This document shows positions 20,696-31,865 of a DNA stretch of 64,000 nt, in pieces. Each line of letters opens with the position of its first letter. The stretch's first letter is position 1. The notes beneath the pieces are model-generated. The model was not told where the DNA came from, did not search any database, and saw only the letters and a program-made list of their open reading frames with translations. The position numbers and the translations under genes were made by a program. Source of the stretch: Erigeron canadensis (lineage: Eukaryota > Streptophyta > Magnoliopsida > Asterales > Asteraceae); assembly GCF_010389155.1 (NCBI RefSeq), contig NC_057765.1, positions 930,001 through 994,000 of the forward strand, given 5' to 3'.

Positions 20696-23600
20696 TATTT
20701 CTCATTTTATGTGCAGGGAGTTCCTAGGAAACCAATTCATTTGTGGTACCTTGACAGTGGATGCTCCAAGCACATGAGAGGGGACAAGAAGCTCTTGTCC
20801 AATTATACTGGTATGTTAGTTTTGCTGGTTCCAAGGGCGGCAACATCACCGGTCAAGGAGATGTCGTCAATGGACAACTAACTCTAGAAAGAGTTAACTA
20901 TGTGGAACAACTTACTCACAATCTAATGAGTGTCTCACAGATCTGTGATAAGGGCAACAATTTTCATTTCACAGAAAAGGAGGCATACATCTTGAAGCCG
21001 GGTTTTGTTATTCCAGAAGAATGGATCGTGCTCAAAGCTCCTAGGAAGAGAGACATCTATGGTTTACTTTTAGGTGTTGATAATTCAAAGGAGCCCCTTT
21101 GTTTGTTGAGCAAGGCAAATGAGTCTGAATCTCTCCTATGGCATCGTCGAATGGGACATATCAACTTTCGGAAGATGAATGAACTTATCAGTCTTGGGTT
21201 AGTTGACGGTGTGCCAGTTAAGAAGTTTGGGATGGAAGATAAGTGTGTACCATGTTTGAAAGGGAAGCAACATAAGAATCCGCATAAATCCAAAGTACTC
21301 AACTCTATTTCCAAACCATTCGAATTACTTCATATGGATCTCTTTGGTCCTGTGAACAAAAGAAGCATTGGAGGGATGTCTTACTGTTTGGTGATCACTG
21401 ATGATTACTCGAGGTACTCATGGGTATTCTTTCTGAAGACCAAGGATGAGACTGTCGAACGATTTATGGATTTTGTCAAGCAAGTTGAAAATGTCCATGG
21501 AGTCAAAGTTAAGAGAATCAGGAGTGACAATGGTACTGAGTTCAAGAATAATACTATTACTGTATTTTGCTTGACCAAAGGAATTCAACATCAGTACAGT
21601 GCACCATATGAGCCGCAACAGAATGGAGTGGCTGAACGGAAGAACAGGACTTTTATTGAGACAGCTAGGACGATGCTTGCTGATTCAGGGCTTCCTATTA
21701 CTTTCTGGGGAGAGGCAGTGAATACAGCTTGTCACATTCTGAATCGGGTTTTGATAGTTAAACGGTTTAAGAAGACTAGTTATGAACTGTTGCACAACAA
21801 AAAGCCCAATTTACAGAATGTTGAGCCTTTCGGTGTTCCATGCACTTTTCTTAAAACTCTTCCTCAAGGGAAATTTGAACCTAAATCTGAGGAGGGTTTC
21901 TTTTTGGGTTATGTTCCAAGTACACCGATTAGGCGTGTGTACAATCAGAAGACTGGCAAAGTAGATCTTGGTACAAATGTCGTAATTGTCAGTCATAAAC
22001 CTGCTGTACACCTTGGTCCTGCTAATAATTTTGATTATGATGGTGTCTTCACTTCTTTTCGTGGTCCTGTTTCTTTTGCAGGTGTTCCAACAGTGGAGGA
22101 TGTCGTTACTCTTCATGATCCTCTGGATGGTGGACCGGTTTCTGGTTCTTCTTCTGTATCCTCACCAATAGTTGAGCCTACTTCTGAATCTGGAGAATCT
22201 AGTGGGACAAAAGTAGCAGATTCTATCTTAGAGCCTGCTCCTATCGTTCCTACTGATCCTTTGCATGTACCTCTACCTGATTCTCCTTTCTATGATACTG
22301 ATGACATAGAAGGTGAAACTCAGGAAGAGCCTAAACTCCAGATTATAAAACTCCAGAGCAACATGTGCAAACGAATTTGGGAGACGATCTTTCAGTCGAT
22401 AAGGTTCCTCAAACTAGGGTTAACAAGGATCATCCAGTCGAGCAAATCATTGGTGATGCTTCTGCCTCTGTTCGCACAAGGAATCAATCTAAGAAATCGT
22501 CATGTATGTTTGCTGAAGTTAAGGATACCGGGGCAATTACTTGGTACTTGTATTATTGCTTTATCTCTCAGGTTGAGCCTAAAAATGTTGGTATGGCTCT
22601 TAAGGAACCATCGTGGGTTGACGCGATGCAAGAAGAATTGGCTCAGTTTCGAAAGCTTGAGGTATGGAAGTTAGTTGACTTACCTCCAGGTGAATCTCCT
22701 TTAACAACGCATTGGGTTTTTCGTTGTAAACGAGATGACAGAGGTGTAGTTACTCGACATAAGGCTCGATTGGTGGTTAGAGGATTTGAGAAACAAGAAG
22801 GCTTTGATTACGATGAGACATTTGCACCTGTAGCTAGACTTGAAGCTATTCGATTATTTCTGGCATGTGCTAGTTATAAAGGTATTAAGGTGTATCAACT
22901 TGATGTCAAGAGTGCCTTCTTGTATGGAGACATTAAAGAAGAAGTGTATGTAGAACAACCTGCCGGGTTTGAGGATCCAGACTTTCCTAATAAAGTATAT
23001 CGTCTCGATAAGGCTTTATATGGTTTACATCAGGCTCCTCGATCGTGGTATGAAAAATTGTCAACACATTTGAAGGAAAGTGGTTTTACCAGAGGTTCTA
23101 TAGACAGTACGTTGTTTATTAAATGGAAAGGGAAGGACTACTTGCTTGTACAGGTTTACGTCGATGACATCATTTTTGGTTCATCTGATGACAAAATGTG
23201 CAAGGAATTTGAACAGAGCATGAAGGCTAAGTTTGAGATGAGTGCTATGGGGGAATTAACCTTCTTCCTTGGACTACAGTGGATCAGCTGAAGGATGGCT
23301 TCTTTATACATCAGACTAGTATGTCAAAGATCTTCTTACACGGTTTCGCATGTCTGATGCTAAGGATGCTGTTACTCCCATTAAGACTAATCATGGGTTG
23401 TGTCCTGATAAGCCTAATGATCCATCCGTCGATGCCACTCAATATCGAGCTATCATTGGATCCTTGATGTATCTGACAGCCTCACGTCCAGATATCCCTT
23501 TGCTGTTTCTATGTATGCTAGATATCAGGCTAATCCGAAAGAGTCTCATTTGAAAGCTGCAAAAAGAATCCTTCGTTATGTGAAAGCCAAGCCTCGTCTA

Positions 23601-24101
23601 GGTCTTTGGTATCCCATGTATGGTTCTTTTGACTTCGTAGCTTATACTGATTCGGATTATGGTGGTGACAACTCGGATAGGAAATCAACTTCAGGTGGAT
23701 GTCAGCTTTTAGGGGGGAGAATTATATCGTGGCAGTGCAAAAAGTAGACATCTGTTGCACAGTCTTCCTGTGAAGCAGAGTACATTGCTGCTGGATATTG
23801 CTGTTCTCAGGTGCTTTGGATACAGCAACAATTGCGCGATTATGGTATGAATATCTCCAATACTCCTAGTTGTATTGATAATAAGTCTGCCATAGATATT
23901 ACCAAGAATCCGAAAAACTTTAAAGTCACCAAGCACATAGATATAAAGTATCATTTCATACGTGACTATTTTGAGAAAAAGCTTATTCATTTAGAAAAGG
24001 TTATTACTGATGATAATTTTGCTGATCTATACACTAAAGCTTTTGATGGACCTCGTCTTGAGTTGTTATTTCAACTCAATGGTATGAAGAATGCCGAGTA
24101 G
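20696..24101 (+). pseudogene. pol: Sirevirus Pol (PR-IN-RT-RH), interrupted (contig A)
   Basis: The protease begins at LWYLDSGCSKHM. The integrase has LWHRRMGHINFRK...CVPCLKGK (HHCC), LHMDLFGPV, SDNGTEF and PQQNGVAERKNR. The RT has HWVFRCKRDD, DVKSAFLYGD, LYGLHQAPRSWYE and YVDDIIFGS. The RNase H includes YTDSDYGGD, SCEAEYIAA and the tail HFIRDYFEK / ADLYTKAFDG. Breaks shared with contig B: a frameshift after the protease motif (about 20800-20815) and an in-frame TAG at 23745-23747 between QCKK and TSVAQSSCEAEY. Breaks private to this contig: missing single bases near 22335, 23279, 23320 and 23497. The private ones are probably consensus errors, the shared ones real. Confidence 0.87.
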
Positions 24102-26485
24102 TTTCTCTCAAAGAACTTAAAGTTATTTTTCGTGTCTTTGTAGTGTAAGTCGTACATAGATAGAGTCATAAAAAAATACAAAAAGAGTTGTCTTAGTATA
24201 AGTTTGTATATATCTAGTGTCAGAAAAATACAAAAACATAGAAAAATAGAAAATCCAAAAATATGAATAAAGTAAGGTTACTGCGTAAATGATTAGAAGT
24301 GAGGATACTTAGCTTTTAAGCCTGCTTAATCGTAATATAACTGATTAGTTCAGTGATTACAATTTGGGATATATCGTAGCCACAAAGTACCAAGGTTTCC
24401 TTCAATTTGAACATAAACTATACAATGTTCTTGTGGGAAACATATTCAGATATATGGCTGAGATTGCTTGCTTTTCAGTAATGAATTGATCTAGTCCTTA
24501 ATTTTGTGAAAGATCTAGCATTACTATAAGATTTGTTCAATGAATAGGCAAGAACCTCAACCAATCATGAGCATAAAAGTAAATGTGATATTGTTATGCA
24601 AATCAAATGAATGCAAATTAAGGGGCTAATGTGGTCTTTGAGATTCGGACAAGTATGTCCTCGGGATGTCCTTGTATACCTAGCCTACCTAAAGCTTAAA
24701 ACTTGGGATAGGTTGTCGGAAAGTTCGCTACATGGATCTCATAGAAAATCACGGGTTCCTTATAAATCATGAAATGCAGAAGCAAATATGTGAAATCACA
24801 AAGCAATTAAATTCAATTATCTATAAAGTGACTCATGATTGGTAAGGATGTTCTTGAAAATATTGAATACTTTTTATCTTAGTGCTTGTATCGATTACGA
24901 AAATATATCTGAATGTGGGTTACATAAGTTCGCAAACTATCCAATGGCATATTAGGCTACTCGGGTTACATGGTGACTGTCCTTGGCCAGGGTATGTCGA
25001 AAGTGTCATAACTCAAAGGAACTGGACGTACCGAGTGTTTAAGAGGACAAACATACCGGTAATCGCTGTTGGGTCACGGTTCAAAACTTATAATAAAAGA
25101 ATTATTTCTCACCCGCAGGCTTATGTAACATGCTAACCTGATCTAATCAGCAGTAATCATGCTCAATGTGAATAATGTATAAAGTCTAGTTAATTAGAAT
25201 TTAGATTAGTTATTATTCTGCAATTTTATTCTGTGTTATTTTTCTTTTTAATTGAGTCAAAATAGTATTTTTATAAGTTCTTATTGCACGAGAGATCCTA
25301 TTTAAATTCTGAGTATATGTTTTGCTGAATTCCTTCATGTGAATTTTAATGAGGTTTTGTGGATTGTTTACAAAGAAGATTTTCTAATATGGACATTAAT
25401 TTGTTTAAGTTTAGAAAATGATCTTTTCAAGTGTTATGTGAAATGTCAAAGTTATTTGAAATCTCACAATTTTCGCTTGTCACCAAGTTATTAATCGGGT
25501 TTGTTTAAATTTGTGTGGTGACATTTTAGGGTTTGACAAGAAATGACCTCCCTTGATTAGTTATTTCATATTTGTTAACCCTGATTGAGTGTGATTGTAA
25601 CTTGAATTTCTGCATTATACTGTTTTGTTCTCAATGCGTTGATGAGTTCTGTGGTAAGTGTGCAGTGTTCAGGTTAGAAGATAAAGTTGGAGTGCTGATT
25701 CTGTTTATACATTGTTATTCACACGGATGATATCATGACGATAAGATCCTTGGTGTGTAGTGATATATTTGTGATGCAGATTTGAGCATGTGAAGGATGA
25801 ATACATGAATTTGTTTTTGGAATAGTTATTTATTTATGATTCATGTATTTAATGAAAATAATCAAATTTGATATTAGTTTCTTTTGAATTTCATGTTGTG
25901 ATTTATGACAAACTTTTGGATATTTTCCTAAGTTCTTCAGTGATTTTTGTTGGATTGTTCATTGTTTGTTAGTTTTGTAGACGGCATCTAGTATGGGACT
26001 TAAGTGTTTCAAGATGGTTTGCCGTCATGCATATCTATGATCAAAGGAAGTTCTCGGTGTCATAATCAAATTGGTGATGAGGTTCATATTTAAATTGATT
26101 ATCTTCAGGTTTGTTTATGGATAGTGTTTAAACCATGGGTTTTTCATTCAAGTTTATAATGTTCGGTTATCTACTTACATTATGATTATGAATTTGGGTG
26201 ATAAGTACGTTTTTAGTACAAGGCATGAACAGGTTGCTTTCTAACGAGTTTTTGCTATGTACAGATTGTGATAAAGGGTCGTGTTTTGGAAGATTGCTTG
26301 TAATGAAAATCTGAAAAAATTTCAGACACTTGCTGAAATCTGTAATATTTTCTGATTTGATTGTTCTTACGAAGATATCTATTATCTTCGTTCGAAACTG
26401 TTTTGTTCAAACGAAGTTTATCTTCGTTTTGCTAACTTCGTTTATGAAGTTTAGCCCGACTCATTGTTGGCCCATTGTTATTTCA
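24102..26485 (+). other. Sirevirus non-coding spacer between pol and third gene
   Basis: About 2.4 kb without a convincing coding frame, matching 38616-41015 in contig B almost base for base. It ends in a promoter-like region. A few GGTT/TTGTTT-rich stretches but no clear repeats until the CGAAG motifs begin at about 26370. Confidence 0.7.
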
Positions 26486-27160
26486 CTATATAAACGGGTT
26501 TTTCTTCGTTGTTGCTTCATAAACGAAAATTACTTTCATTTTCAAGCAAAACCCTAAAACCCAAACTCTTTTCTTTTCTCTCACTTTAATTCGTTTTCTT
26601 GATTCGTTGTACCAACGGTGATCTAAGTAAGTGTTTGATGTCATTTTCTTTCGCGAAAACGATCTAGGTTTTCCATGTATCTTCGATTTGATTCGTTTTG
26701 ATTATCTTTATAAATTCTTGTAATCATTCATCTGGTTTACTCAAACGAAGTTAGATTTGTGCAAATGAATTTAGACTTTAGTTCCAAACGAATTTAGATG
26801 TGTGAACATGGACTTAGATCTTGAATTGAACGAATTTAACTTGGGTAGAAACGAAGTTAATTTTAGATGATGCCTTACGAACTTAGACCTTAGTTGATAA
26901 GGCACGAACTTAGCAAAGTTTAACACCTTAGTTTTATTCAAACGAACTTAGACTTCGTTTATAAGTTACGAACTTAGAAGATAAGTTATAACTTACGAAC
27001 TTGTATGTACAGTTTAGACTTTACGAACTTAAACTTCGTTAGGTCAAATTTAAGTTTAATTCTTACGAACTTAACATCTATTTTCGTTTGGTCATTGCTT
27101 ACGAATTTAGATTCTATCTTCGTTCTGTATACTTAACGAATTTATTGCTTATTTTCGTTC
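26370..27160 (+). repeat. Second CGAASTTA motif array
   Basis: At least 25 copies of ACGAA(C/G/T)TTA or TTCGTT variants at irregular 15-45-bp spacing, mostly inside the proposed leader intron of the third gene. Mirrored at about 40890-41690 in contig B. Confidence 0.85.
26487..26494 (+). promoter_or_regulatory. TATA box upstream of the Sirevirus third gene (contig A)
   Basis: CACTATATAAACGGG is a textbook plant TATA box. It is followed by a C/T-rich 5' leader with the telo-box AAACCCTAA, a strong donor GTAAGT at 26627-26632 and an acceptor TTTTGCAG at 27276, three bases before the ATG at 27279. Confidence 0.55.
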
Positions 27161-27278
27161 AGTTTACTTTGTGAATTCTGAATTAGGGTTTTCAAATTAG
27201 GTTTTTTTTTTTTTCAATTCTGCAATCCATTTATCGTGATTTTATATTTGTTTCGATATTGTGATTGGTTTTGCAGAA

Positions 27279-30200
27279 ATGGCTCTCGCTCCTCGTCAGT
27301 TTGTGAAAAAGCATAATCTTGCACTGAATCTAGATCCCGATCAGCACAATTGCGAGCATTTTCATGAAATGTTCAACTACATTGCTCGCTCGCGATTATC
27401 TTTTGCTTTTTGTGATTCGCCAAGACTGGTTAGGCAGTATATTGATTCTTTCTGGTCCACTGATCATGAAGTAATGGTTGAAGGACAGAGTTTTGTACGT
27501 GCTACTGTTGAAGGCACAACTTTTGATTTCAATGTTGAATCGCTCCGCACTATTTTGCAACTAGGAGCAGAACCAGACGTAGAAGAAGAGGAAGACGTTG
27601 AGATGACTTACGAGTTCGCACTTCTTCTTCGCTGCTTTCAGAGAATGGGATTTGTTGGACAGGTCAAACTTCCGTTTGACAAAAGTGGTTTTCAAGGACG
27701 ATGGCGTTATCTAGCATATGCATTGCTCGTCTGTTTGAGCAATCGCAAGGCTGGATTTGATCAACTATCTGCACAGATTGCATCGCAGATGGTTGCTTTG
27801 GTATATAATCGACCTTATCCTTTCTCTCGATATTTTTATCAAGAGTTTATTGATTAGATTAATGCTAGGGGAGAAAGCGATTTCTTTTGTATCCTCGCTT
27901 TGTGATGGCTATAGTTAGACATTTTTGTCCTGACCTAGAATATGACCAAGGTCCTCGCTACGTTCTTCATGCTTGGCCTTCGCGTCTTTTTGCTGATCTT
28001 GAAGCCAATACGAGTAATGTGGCTGGTCTCCATGATCCACCACTTTTTGTTCACCTGATTAATCCAAACTATCGATCTCGTCTTGAGAATGATATGTTTG
28101 TGGATGATGTCGATGAAGTTCTGAGTCTGGTGATTCTGAAGTTCGGATGATTCTGTTGATGGTTCTGATGATGACTCCGGGGATGAGTCTGCTGGTTCGG
28201 ATGTTGGAAATGATGGAGATGATGTTGATAGTTCCGACGGTTCTGCTGCTACAACTGCGACAGATACAGATGATTCTGCTGCTGCTGAACATCGAACTAA
28301 GATGATTCATGATGTCGCGGCTGCTTCTGAAAGTGATCATTCGCATCAGTCGTTTGATCAAGAGGGTGTTGCGTTCCATAGAGAACGTAGAAGCAAGACT
28401 TGTCTGCTGTTCCGCAATTTCAGATTCAGCTAACTCCATACCTGCTGCTGAGATTGATCCTGATGTTGCAGCTCAGCATGATTCTAATTACGTGAGTTTT
28501 TGAGATATGGAAGATCCGTAAACAGAGCAGTCGTGTCGGTTAGTCCGGGAAGAGGCAAGGGAGTGTTGAACTTCAATATACCAGAATTAAGCGTCGACGT
28601 GTTGTTGAAGCTTCTTCTGTAGCAATGCCTGATCTTCCAGACCAACTGCTGCGTTGCTCCTGTTGTTCACAAGCACCAGTGTTACGTCCTCTGGTGGCTC
28701 CTTCCTTTCTTACCGACTTCCTTCTGATTCGTCGCTTGGTCGTCGTGTTGATCTTTTGGAGATCAGAGTTCGCACTTTGGAGTCTGATCTCACTGATACT
28801 CGCCGCCTTAACCTTTTTGATCACTGGGTCAAGAATCAAGGGGGAGAAGTTCCTGAAGAGGTCTGCAGATTGTCAGCGGTTCAACCAAGACGTCAAATGA
28901 CGATGATGATGCTGATAATGCTGGTAATAGGAATGTTTTCTCGCCCAGTTGAAGATAGAGGAAAGGTGCAGAGATCGAGGGGAGACAGGAGGTGATACTT
29001 CTCAGCAAGTGCTTCTGGTTCTGGTGCTGTCCTTCTGGTGCTCCTCGTGATTCAGGTTTCTAATTTTGATTATGATAAAGATTTTTAGATAGAATGTATA
29101 TTGATTGTGTGTAATAAGTTATGACATTTGTGTAATGAAAATGTAATATATCTTATTTCAATACAAGTACATTTCATCTTTATTATAATTGTCATGATTA
29201 TTCTTTCTATTCTGGTGTTCATTTTGTGTAAATTTAATAGATGATCCAGATTATACAGATTTATTCTTTTATGGTGATGAGCTCGAGGAAGGCGAATTTG
29301 TTCCTGAACCAAATCTAGATATATTCAAGAAGCCTTATGGGTTTGATGAAGTATGGGACTCAATTCCTGAAGATCCGTGATTGAAGAGAATAGAGTGTTG
29401 GATCAGAAGAGAGCAGATGATCGAGAAAGATGCTTCAAGTTCCATTCAGCAGCCAACTCAAGTTCTACATTTTATTGTGTATGCTAGAATGGTGATGTCC
29501 GATTCCATCTGACTATGAGATTAATGTGACAAGACCATTCAATCCAAATGATTTTCCAGTTCCTCTCAGAGATGATGATTCATTACATATTGTTGATCGA
29601 CGTGTTCCCGAGAAAAGAGTTAATGATTGGATAGTACATAGGGAAACGTGGAAACCAAATCGTTTGACTCATATCTCAACAAAGATGCTGCAAAGTACAA
29701 GACAATCATCTGGATTGGTTTTATGATGATAACTGAAGCTTGTTTGTGCTTACAAGACCAGAAGGTTGTCAGTACTTAGCGTGGTGTGAGAGATTTGCAG
29801 GAGTTTGTGTGAAGAATTTACATGAGCTTGGAATAACTGGATTATCAATCCAAGCGATGATGGCTTAGCTGATGTTGTTGGTAAGAATCTCAGAATGATT
29901 TCTGGTTGAGGAGAACATGAAAGATTCTGATAAACCACAGTTTAAGATTGAGCCAAGATCGAAGAAAAGAGTGGTTAAGCCAGATAAAACAGTTGAGTAT
30001 GTTCAACATGATATATGCATGATCAAGGTCCCTGCCAAGAATGGGCACAAGATGTCTGGACAATGGATATTTGGAATTGATCGAAATTCTGGTGAAGCCA
30101 AGATGTATGCAGATTCAAAGAAGAAGATTTGTTGAGAAGAGTTTATGATCCGATGCAGCTGGTGAACTTCTCAAGAATGATCTGAGAAAGTTATACGATA

Positions 30201-30319
30201 CAGAGTGTTCGTTCTTGCCATTTTGGAAGCATGAAGAAAGTAGATATCGTAAGATACTTCAACTCTGCTTACATGAAGATATTCATGCAAATAGCAAAAG
30301 ATTGTTGTTTGATGAATGA
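27279..30319 (+). pseudogene. Sirevirus env-position gene, degraded copy (contig A)
   Basis: Same gene as 41817-44903 and described there. This copy begins MALAPRQFVKKHN at 27279 and is open to the shared TAG at 27855-27857. After about 27,880 it is broken by many single-base deletions relative to contig B (for example AGGGGAG instead of AGGGGGAG at about 27868). The density rises towards the gap, which looks like an unpolished contig end rather than biological decay. Confidence 0.75.
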
Positions 30320-30369
30320 TCAGATTTTGAAGACTAAGAAATCGAGGTGCTGCTGTCAAGGGGGAGTTT

Positions 30370-30993
30370 TGTTGATGCACGTTGATGTGACAACAACTTA
30401 GATTTGATATGTCGTTTAGATTAAGACATTATGTTATTTATGTCGTATCTATATATGTAATTGATAGATTATGGACTTTATGTTTTGGTAATGATCGATT
30501 ACATGTTTTGGTGTTATATATATGTTTATGTATGATGTTTGTTGTGTGATATACAAGTACAAACATAATATGTGTTAGGATTCCATAAGATGAAACACTT
30601 AGGAATATAACCAAGTATTACATCTAACGAAGATAGGTATATCTTCGTTAGGGGCAAACGAAATAAACTTCTTTGGTACAAACGAAGATTAACTTCGTTA
30701 CATGGCTGGGCAGCTAAGTTCGTAAGAACAAAGCCCAGCAAGCCAGTTCGACCTGAAACATATATATACGAATGAAACCCTAAATGACATATAACATTCG
30801 ACACATACGTACTCCAGACATCTAAGTTCGTTCTATACCTTATAGAAACGAATATAGCATCATACGGCTGATTATTTACTTGATAATTAGCGATATACCT
30901 TTACTAATCAAACTAGTTATCTCGTGAGGATTCCGCACTCACGACATAATCATAGACGATCTCGAGAGCAATCTGTAGCTATCGAGGGATTCA
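30370..30993 (+). repeat. Sirevirus 3' LTR, contig-A copy
   Basis: Preceded by the purine tract CAAGGGGGAG (about 30356-30366). It is about 14 bp shorter than its contig-B equivalent because of scattered single-base deletions. The flank that follows equals 45594 onwards. Confidence 0.85.
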
Positions 30994-31014
30994 ACCACTA
31001 TAATAAAATATTTA

Positions 31015-31327
31015 CTACGAATTTACCCGGTTTAACCGGACTTTTAATTAAATTATAAAACTATAAATATTCATGTAAATTTTGTTATTATTATAAATCG
31101 ATATAAGATGATGAATTGACTACATAATAATTAAAAAAATTTCTTTATTTGTAATAAAAGTAATATTAGAGTAAGAATGTAGTGAGCTATTTTAGCTAAA
31201 ATATTATAATTATTTTATGACATCATAATTACTATATGGGAGCTTTTAAGAAAAAATATAAGACTTGCCACATCACATTTTTTCTAAAAATACTTTTAAA
31301 AGACAATTGTCTTTTATTAGTATAAGA
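31015..31327 (-). mobile_element. Helitron, error-rich contig-A copy of 45615-45944
   Basis: The same element in the same flank as 45615-45944, but with deletions (CTACGAATTTACCCGG instead of CTAGCGAATTTACCCGGG). This shows that host flank, not only the retrotransposon, is duplicated across the gap. Confidence 0.75.
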
Positions 31328-31523
31328 TAATAAAATCAAATAGGAATTGTCCATTATATATCTATATATTTATTAAAACAATAGTAATCCTAACCTTTAA
31401 AAACCTCCTCAATATAAAGCTATTTTTAAAATTTGCCACTAGGTTTTATCACATTTTTTTTGATATATTTATCCATTAAATATTAAATAAAAAAGATATT
31501 TATATACAAACTTAAAAAATCAA

Positions 31524-31623
31524 NNNNNNNNNNNNNNNNNNNNNNNNNNNNNNNNNNNNNNNNNNNNNNNNNNNNNNNNNNNNNNNNNNNNNNNNNNNNN
31601 NNNNNNNNNNNNNNNNNNNNNNN
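31524..31623. other. Assembly gap (100 N)
   Basis: Exactly 100 Ns, a conventional scaffold gap of unknown true length. The sequence left of it (17063-31523) and right of it (31624-46144) is the same ~14.5 kb in the same order. Confidence 0.99.
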
Positions 31624-31865
31624 TTCGTTTCAATCTCTTCGGACGTATTCGCTTTACTTTCGTTAAGTTCCTGCAAACGAATTTAAAGTAACTTCGTTCA
31701 TTCTCACTTACGAATTTAGCTTATCTTCGTTCAACTCCTTCAAACGAAGTTAATCTATCTTCGTCTCTTTCCTGTAAACGAAGTTAATCCTATCTTCGTT
31801 TCTCTCCTTCAAACGAACTTAACTTATCTTTTCATTCGTTCAGTTGCAGCAAACGAATTTAAACA

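Larger units (their letters stand above)
16280..30993 (+). mobile_element. Sirevirus-type Ty1/copia element, contig-A copy
   Basis: A 14.7-kb copia element: 5' LTR 16280-16919, tRNA-iMet primer site 16922-16933, leader, gag 17313-20695, pol 20696-24101, a 2.4-kb spacer, a third gene (27279-30319), a GGGGGAG purine tract and a 3' LTR from 30370. The long gag with coiled coil and two zinc knuckles, the large env-position gene and the GGGGGAG tract point to the Sirevirus (SIRE/Maximus) lineage. Sequence quality falls towards the gap: from about 27,880 on, single-base deletions become frequent. The target duplication ACACT is at 16275-16279, with its partner at 45594-45598 in the contig-B copy. 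Outer LTRs differ by about eight transitions (~1%), so the insertion is young. Confidence 0.92.

Noticed and set aside
20670..20715. A small intron at the gag-pol junction (donor GGTTTGG, acceptor TTATGTGCAG)
   Set aside because: It would be about 45-50 nt, shorter than functional plant introns, and the donor is poor. An in-frame stop is the simpler description.
24882..25136. Short frames in the Sirevirus pol-to-third-gene spacer
   Set aside because: Not conserved in frame between the two contig copies and without motif.
28059..28439. Minus-strand Ser/Ile/Arg-rich frame (also 42608-42946)
   Set aside because: Mirror of the Ser/Asp-rich low-complexity part of the Sirevirus third gene.
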